From NCBI GenBank assembly GCA_034769895.1, contig CM068367.1, positions 313,719,986 to 313,783,985 on the forward strand: 64,000 nt of DNA. Direction: 5' to 3'. The stretch is from Magicicada septendecula (taxonomy: Eukaryota; Arthropoda; Insecta; Hemiptera; Cicadidae). The notes beneath the pieces were generated by a model. That model saw only the letters and a list, made by a program, of their open reading frames with translations. It was not told the DNA's origin and searched no databases. A program made the translations under genes and the position numbers. Below are positions 57,165-64,000 of this stretch, piece by piece. How positions within the stretch are numbered: the stretch's first letter is position 1; every line of letters starts with the position of its first letter.

Positions 57165-59743
57165 AACGAGTAAACTTACTCCATATGCATATCTACTCGA
57201 AATAAACTGTATGACGAGTAAGGGAATATATGAGGTGTGTAGAGGTGTACCTGGGACTCTATATTTTGGTTTGTAAGGAACTTAAGTTTTTAAACTTTTA
57301 AATAAATGATTGTAAGTGCTAATATGTAGTGTGATATATGAAAATGTTCGTAATTATCGTTAAGTTTCGGTTACGATAGTCGAGTGTGCGTGTGCGTCTT
57401 TCGCGCAGACGCTAATTAGAAAAACATTATAGCGTTGTTATTAATTAACACATGGGACTTTAACAAGAATAAAGTTGATATTATTGCAAACAATTTGCCG
57501 TAGTTAAATATACTTCCTACTGGGTGTGTATATGTTTTTTCCTAATAATTCTTTTTATGATTCAGATTTAAACAGCCTTAAAAAACATAAAATTTTAGAT
57601 AAGTTTAGTGCAGGTTTACGACTATTCTTGACGAGAATAAGCCAAACTTTACATGGTCAGATTGTAAATCCATTATTAGATTAGATATTAACCAATCATA
57701 GCTTTAGAATTTTAGGCCATATAGGTACAAGACCAGTTCATATTGGTTATTCGAACGTGATACACGTGAGCTTCTCTACACACGACAAGTTTGGAAGAAA
57801 CGGCCACAAGTCCGCAGTTTAATGGATAGAACGCTGCCGGTCTCGGAGTGATAATCTCGAGTTATTTAAGCACAAACAAGTTTTAGTCCGACTGTAGTCT
57901 AAAACCCAGTGCTTTCCGTTATAGTGGAACATTGTCCGCATAGGTTTCGAAAGCCACTTCAAGCGTCTTGGAATTCGTGTAAGAACTACACACCACAGTC
58001 GTACCGAGTTAAAATCATCAAATTACGAACCCAATTAATACCCAGAAGCAACCCTGAAGGATTCTATCATCTATAGGCTATTATTAATAACACACTATAG
58101 GACTGCTGGAGATCAACTATAGATGGTTAGGTCACAAGACTCCGGCCAAGGACATCGTTCTTCATACTACAGTCAAGGGAAGTCCAAATTTTAGTACTAC
58201 TACTCAATCATAAACTATAAAAAACTTTTTTAAAGACTAAAAACTGTGTAAAACAATCTCTTAATGACATATATTTTAGTTAAATTTATGTTGACCAACA
58301 GAGTAATTTGTCAAGTAAATCAGGAGTAGGAACCCTTACAAATCAACCATTATTTAATTAATTGTGTTTTAATAAACCATCATTCCAAATATTTGTCTCG
58401 GCAGTAGTAATTTACCTATGCTCATCCATAACGCTGCAGTACACATATAGGTCTTAAGTAAAATCGCACAGGTTTGTATACACGGCGGAAACGAGCGATC
58501 CGCTAGGCTACATTACCTTTAACCCGCAGGTACAGTAAACAGAAGATACGATTCCGGTCAAACAGTAATTCACAAACGCAGCCCAAAGACAGTGTAAATA
58601 AACGTGAGTTTATTGTTAGAAAGTCAGCCTGTTTGCGAACTGTGTACACTGAATTAAACAAACCATATTATTAAATGACTATGAGAATCCTAATTTAGAA
58701 TTATATTCCATTGTTTTAAGTTTTATTTTAAGTTTTTTAAGTTTTAAGTGTGTGTTTTAACCATGTTCACACTTGTGTGTTAACGACAATGTGTTAAATA
58801 CTAAGGCAGCCTTGTTGTGGATATCGATTTTTAATTTTACTAGACTTTCAGTAGCAACTATAATTCCGGCCTATCTTCTCCAACGTCCCATTCAGTCTTT
58901 CATCTTTATGTAAAGTAAAACTCATCACAATCTCTATCCAGAGGTACACAAGTACCTGGTATATATAAATTATCACCTAATAAGAGACAGTTGTTTGATT
59001 GAAAATATTCTTAAACCCGTACTACTATAAATGTTTTCTGATTCTTGAAATAGTAGTGGCTCTTGTCCGCTAACTAGACTTGACACGACTTTACACTTTT
59101 TACGCAGTTACTGAAAACGCATAACATGCACAACAAAAAATGCAAAACAGATGAAACGATAAAGGTAATAGAAATAACAGAAATGTTTCCGCACAAATGA
59201 ATATTAAAAACAGAGATATAGTTTAGTGCAACGTAAAATTATGGTTAATAAATGGTGAAGATAAATATGCAACGCATATCTACGTAGGTTTTTGTAGGCA
59301 GAGAAACGCGGAGACCTCCGAGTACCACCAGTAAAACACGTCCTACAACAGTGTTTTCCCAAGAGAGCCACATTTAATATCGGACAGAATGGCGTTATAT
59401 TGTAACACAACAATTATAGAAGCAAACTGTGTTTGGGCATATCGACGTACGATCCATAGTACAATGCCAATTTAATCCCAAAAGGTTAAATCACAAATTC
59501 TTCTTGTGAACAGTTAATTGTAAAAAGCACTTCTTCTAATTTATTTACTTATACATTTTTGTATGTAGATTATAATAAATTTGAATAGTATTCTAAGGTA
59601 TATAAGTGTAATTAAATACAGTTGTTTTATTAATTTACAAGATTTTCTAAGTTTTAATGTATTCATTTACAGATTAACAAATTATTTTTAAAAAGGTTAA
59701 TCCTTTTTCCTGTCTATCCCTGTAAGATGAAACTGCTATACAA
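57165..59743. other. Non-coding stretch
   Basis: About 2.6 kb with no supported frame. A tRNA-like A-box sequence at 57810-57830 lacks a matching B box and was not called. Confidence 0.4.
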
Positions 59744-60055
59744 TTTTCAATCCCTTTAGCTGGTCCATCACAAACGTCTGGATGATTACACTTTTAAAAT
59801 AGCTGTCCTTGAGTTGCCTTATGATTTTTAAGAACAGGAAGTAATGCCACTTTTGCCGAATACTTGTCCACAGAAAATGAGATGTGAAGATGTGACACTG
59901 AGTATTATCGCGATGAAGCATCCGACAGGCAACAAACTCTGGTTCGACTCAATTTAGGGCGCAACAAAATTTCATGAATAGTCTGGAGATTTAAATCTAG
60001 TTCACAAGCAGTCACTTTTACTATAAAATGGCGATCAGCATGATGACACCTTTCA
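59744..60055 (-). pseudogene. mariner-type transposase with the middle deleted
   Basis: On the reverse strand one frame reads FIVKVTACELDLNLQTIHEI and LLRPKLSRTRVCCLSDASS, like the second helix-turn-helix of mariner transposases (VRQIAEEL-IS--SVH-IL--L--RKV). After a frame change comes MLHRDNTQCHIFTSHFLW, matching the second catalytic-Asp motif LHHDNA--HT. Then FLFLKIIRQLKDSYFKS and FVMDQLKGL match the FLFP-LK--LKG--F and LKAL motifs. About 150 residues expected between these parts, including the first catalytic Asp, are missing. Dead copy; no terminal repeats were located. Confidence 0.65.
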
Positions 60056-60059
60056 CTGG

Positions 60060-61644
60060 TGACACATTATCATCGCTGTATGTCGTGCTCAAAAGTCAAA
60101 ATCAAGGTTCATCCTACACAGATTCATGGCCATCAAAATATGCTTTATGCTAACTAAAAAACTTATTTCAGGACACGGCTTCAACTATGTTAGTTTATAC
60201 TACATCTTAAATGTTTATATTGAACTTTCTTGAAGTTCGACACAAACTTTGATTGCATAAGACTGCTCAGTGTTATTGAGCTCTACTATTCTGACGTGTG
60301 GCAAAATAAATATTTACAAAAATATGGCACTATCAGTTCTGGTAAAGTTCAGACACTGAAAACTTGTATGAAATTAACTAAACGTTTTATCAATCAGATG
60401 TTGCATTCTTGAAAGCGCATTAATGATATTAAAGTTTGATTAATACACATTGAAAATAGCCGGGTATTTTACAGTGCGTTGCGGTAGTAATATGCTGACA
60501 TGGGCAGATTTTTTTTACTTTTGTTCAATGTCCTGTGTACAAGAAATTTAATACGAAATTCATTACCCATCGACGAAGGAGACACCGTCCTATCTATTGG
60601 TGGTGCTTTCCACAGTACTGGGTCACGGTCGATAAATTCTGGTTCCCGTATTTCTCCTCGGAATACCAAACAGGATACTCTCTCTAGTAGGTGAAAAAAA
60701 CATATTCTGTAAAACTTAGACTTTACTTTTGTGTTGTATAAAAAATATATTTCTCAATTCAACTCGGCCAGGCAACCGGCCTCATAGTTGTAACATGTAT
60801 TGACTGTTCTGAACTATACGTAATGCAGGTGAGACGTTTCTCAAGTCTACAGTAATGTTTATTTTACTAAGATAGAGCTTCAATACATGCTGGAGATCTC
60901 TGAACAGCGAACAATGTACAGTATCGTATATCCACATAAGTGCACTAAAACTCTTGTCTTGATAATTTTTGAATGATCTTTTACCAGCTAAGAAAATTTA
61001 TTATACTATAATTTTAAAAAATCAAAAACATGAATATACGGACTCAGATCAACAATAACTACGAATAATTTTACCAACGGCGCAGCCATGATTTCCTTCT
61101 GGGAAAGAGTTTAGATGTTTTTGAATAAATTAAACAAATTAAAATCAAAATAACTCGTTATCTGGTATTTATTTTGTTGTAATCGAAAATGTGTAATTGT
61201 GTAAACACAAGTATTACATTAACAAATTTCTAAACCTTAACAAAGTCATTAAACAATAAAGATGACATTTTCCATAACAGTATAAACAGTAATAAACGAT
61301 GTCAGACAACCGTTATAAATTTTCTTCAAATTCTGGTATGTTATACGTTGTTGCACTAATTTTTAAAACTACGCCTTCATTAGTACATGTTCGTAAAAAT
61401 TCGCAGCAAATGTAATTAAATTGGTCTACTCGTTTTACTACAGAAACAGATCAATGATTTCCACACAATAGGCACTACATTCCTCAAAAACAAACATTTG
61501 AAGTTCACGGTACCGGGTGCACAAATATATGGTTGGTCGCACATAGTTGTTGAAGCGCGGCGTTCGTCTTCTTTACGTATGTACGGAATAAAGGACACGA
61601 TTGAAGATTTGCTTTATTGATTTGTTTATGAAATAGGAATTAAA
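60060..61644. other. Non-coding stretch
   Basis: About 1.6 kb. The short frames on opposite strands at 60469-60694 have no known domain and overlap each other. Confidence 0.4.
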
Positions 61645-61974
61645 ATTTTACAGGCATTGCACAAATGCAATGCACAGAGAAGGACATTGAAAATGCTTCA
61701 ATAAATCTAAAAAATATATATATTTATGTTCATTCACCAATCAATGAATTCATTCTTCATGCACCAATCAATGAATTCATTCTTCATTTACCAATGTACA
61801 GATTATAAGTTAAATGTAGTCGCATTCATAAGCGAAGTTTTATATGTATACTACGTTATTGACAACAAAGAAGTAGTTTCTATGGAAACTCACCGGTTCC
61901 CATTTTCGATAACGCACCAGCGATCGGCCGCAAATGTGCGACACGTCCTTATAAACATTTTCAATGTTAAAATT
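61645..61974 (+). repeat. Dispersed internal module, copy 2
   Basis: Nearly identical to 42913-43242, including the gcattgca hairpin, the 27 bp tandem units and the block ending gtttctatggaaac. The long inverted repeats that surround copy 1 are absent here, so the module was moved or left behind on its own. The 161-codon frame at 61726-62211 starts in the repeat and runs past its end; it has no known domain. Confidence 0.85.
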
Positions 61975-64000
61975 AAATTAAAGAATACGAAAAATTATCA
62001 AATATGGGTCAAAAAATTGGGTGCAACAACAGGACACTGTGACGGAAAACTGAACAGTGACACGCTATCATGCAAGTTACTGTGTATTACACCATACACA
62101 GTAGCCCAACAAGCGGTTAGGATCGTAGAGAGGAATAACCGTCATACACTGGACGTCTTCGCTTCACCCAAAACAGCATATAAAGTCTCTCAGCCAAGAG
62201 AAGGCAGGTGACAATAATGTTATCGCTTATTTACAAAATGTTTGTGTTCCAAGAGAAAAACGAGTATAAAAATTAAAACAACTGAAAGTAAATAGATTTC
62301 AATTGCTTCTATAAAAGTTAACAATGTACTATAGCACTAAGCATACACTTACGAACCGCTGCAGTTTAATTGAAACAAGGGGGCCCAGTGGCATCCTTGG
62401 TAAAGCTTCATTGTGGGTCGCCTTTCAATTTCTATAGGCTAAATTGACATACTAACATGTTTTATAATTTATAAATACTTTTTTCATTATTACAGATCAA
62501 TCTGAATCGGCTCAGGCAAGTGGCTGAGATAATGAAACATTTTCTCATACTCGCATTGACTCGCAATGAAACATTTTCTCAGTACTCTTGAGTCGATTTG
62601 TAATTGAGTCGTTAAGCTGAAAAAGGGAACTCTCTGTTGGCAGTAGAAAAACTCATTATGCTCTATTTTGTGGATGTCTATTAGGTTCCATTCACAGTAA
62701 AAATGCACAGCGTAATGATTGTGTTAGGGTTCCGTATACCGGGTATTACCCCCAGACGGCCAGGGATATGCAGTCTTATCGGAAACAATAGTTACCGGGA
62801 GTTGCGGCCACGGAGAAATTTTGTTCCGATTGTGTTGGTTCGTTTTTCGATCGTCTTCATTTACTGAGCAGGTCGAGTCACTTTATTTAAACTATGTTTA
62901 TTTTACTATTCTTGACAGCTCTAGTACAATTATTATTTTAGTGAACGTCAATTCGAAGTAAATTTCAAAATATCATGTGGGAACTTCTATGGAAAATCGT
63001 TAAGAAATACCTTATAACAAAATGTATAGAAGTACCAACCATAGAAGTATCGTGTATTGGACTGAGAAATATAAATCTCTTTGAGTACTAGTACTTATTT
63101 ACTACTTTATTATATAAGTACTTTATTATATATCATAAATAATTACTAATAATTTGTTTCATATGTTGTTTATTCCTTCATCTTTGTGGGAAACTAAGTT
63201 GACAGTCAGCATTTTAAACACTTGAGCTTTTGTACGATACGTTGATACTGAAACCATATTGTATTCTCTCCGCTCCGTTAAACACGTTTTACATTTGTGT
63301 CCGATATCGGCCTTGAAAATGTGTAGTAACTCTACCTTAAATACTCTAACACTACTAAATTGTAAGAATAAACGGTTAAACGGTTTATGCCGGAATAAAC
63401 GGTTGTGTTATTAATTTAAACATAACAAAGTAATAAAGTCGCACGAGATAAAATTAATGTACGAACTACGACGTAATCTGTACGTTTCTTTGAGTTAAAT
63501 TTTCTTCCAACACGCACGCACAACAAATATACATCACACCTGGCGCAAACATTCTCTAATTATTCACCACCCAAACAGCATTAAACTGTCAAAAACAATG
63601 CTTCCTTACAAATAATTATGATCTTTCTTTGTTACTCGCTACAGCATACCTGACAGATTCTTATTAAATTAAGTAATTTAAAAGTTTTAAAAGTTTAAAA
63701 ATTACACTAATTTTTATCTAAAGATGCAGAATAATTTTCTCATTTTCTGCATTTGAGAAAATGTAATATTGAATGTTTGCCTACAAAAAGTACTAAAATA
63801 ATTACTAAAATTGTTATTGTACATCACACACCTGCTCAAGTGTTCTAGTCCTGGTATCCTCCTAAAACCACCAATTCATTATACTAGCATATTCCTTTCT
63901 TTCCATTACATTTTTTTTAATTATCGAAATCTTAACTTACTAAGGTTTATAGTATAGTACTGAATGGAATTACAAATACTAAGGTAGTATTTTTTTCTTC
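61975..64000. other. AT-rich end of window
   Basis: No supported gene. Short repeats include two copies of aatgaaacattttctca (about 62531 and 62566) and three of aataaacggtt (63368-63410). Confidence 0.4.

Noticed and set aside
57810..57873. tRNA-like sequence with an A-box-like tttaatggatagaacg
   Set aside because: The B-box region reads gagttatttaagc instead of the conserved GGTTCRANTCC, and the arms do not pair into a cloverleaf. At most a decayed tRNA or SINE head.
61726..62211. 161-codon frame
   Set aside because: Its first half is the 27 bp tandem repeat of a mobile module also present at 42994-43240, and the second half is unrelated flank. Not a conserved gene.
1..64000. CRISPR arrays, operons, rRNA or bacterial insertion sequences
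   Set aside because: No spaced direct repeats of CRISPR form, no ribosome-binding-site spaced gene series and no prokaryotic gene was seen; the content is eukaryotic.

Overview
The window looks like insect nuclear DNA: AT-rich, no host protein-coding gene that I can recognise, and transposable elements throughout. The mix points to an arthropod with a large, repeat-rich genome: a Jockey-type LINE, many RTE-like LINE tails, Penelope-like elements, a Gypsy-type LTR element, hAT-type DNA transposons, a mariner remnant and Helentron-like non-autonomous elements. I cannot name the species. No tRNA, rRNA, CRISPR array or operon was found.

Layout. 1-1050: a decayed hAT transposase tail between two direct repeat copies. 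1409-4301: a complete DNA transposon with about 510 bp terminal inverted repeats, an 8 bp target duplication and a transposase gene broken by one stop and two frame changes. 6475-10959: a Jockey-type LINE with an intact 893-residue endonuclease/reverse transcriptase, an ORF1 that lacks its ATG, and a poly(A) tail. 11694-11905: four tandem copies of a primer-site-like sequence. 13757-16290: a microsatellite, a long hairpin with a tandem duplication, a Penelope-like fragment with a hammerhead-like core, and a fold-back element. 19648-20149: an isolated LTR. 22897-26249: an LTR element keeping gag and protease but missing nearly all of the polymerase and integrase region.

27373-28090 and 37590-38530 hold an RNase H tail and a decayed reverse transcriptase from RNase-H-bearing LINEs. 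RTE-like LINE 3' pieces or RT scraps lie at 12060, 21711, 26375, 40077, 44713, 46086 and 53423. Penelope-like elements lie at 41334-41857 and 52350-53166; both keep a GIY-YIG C-terminus and a hammerhead-like core. Two Helentron/HINE-like elements (36213-37259 and 47940-49817) share both ends and carry a tandem monomer expanded from one copy to five. An inverted-repeat element (42402-43830) shares its core with a second locus at 61645-61974. A mariner remnant lies at 59744-60055.

How the parts relate: the genes here belong to selfish elements, not to a pathway. The LINE at 6475-10959 is the only one with an intact enzyme gene. The other pieces are dead copies whose enzymes would have come from relatives elsewhere in the genome. 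Long stretches between them, especially 16.3-19.6, 28.1-35.2, 38.5-40.1, 49.8-52.3 and 55.7-59.7 kb, show only AT-rich, non-coding-looking DNA with simple repeats.
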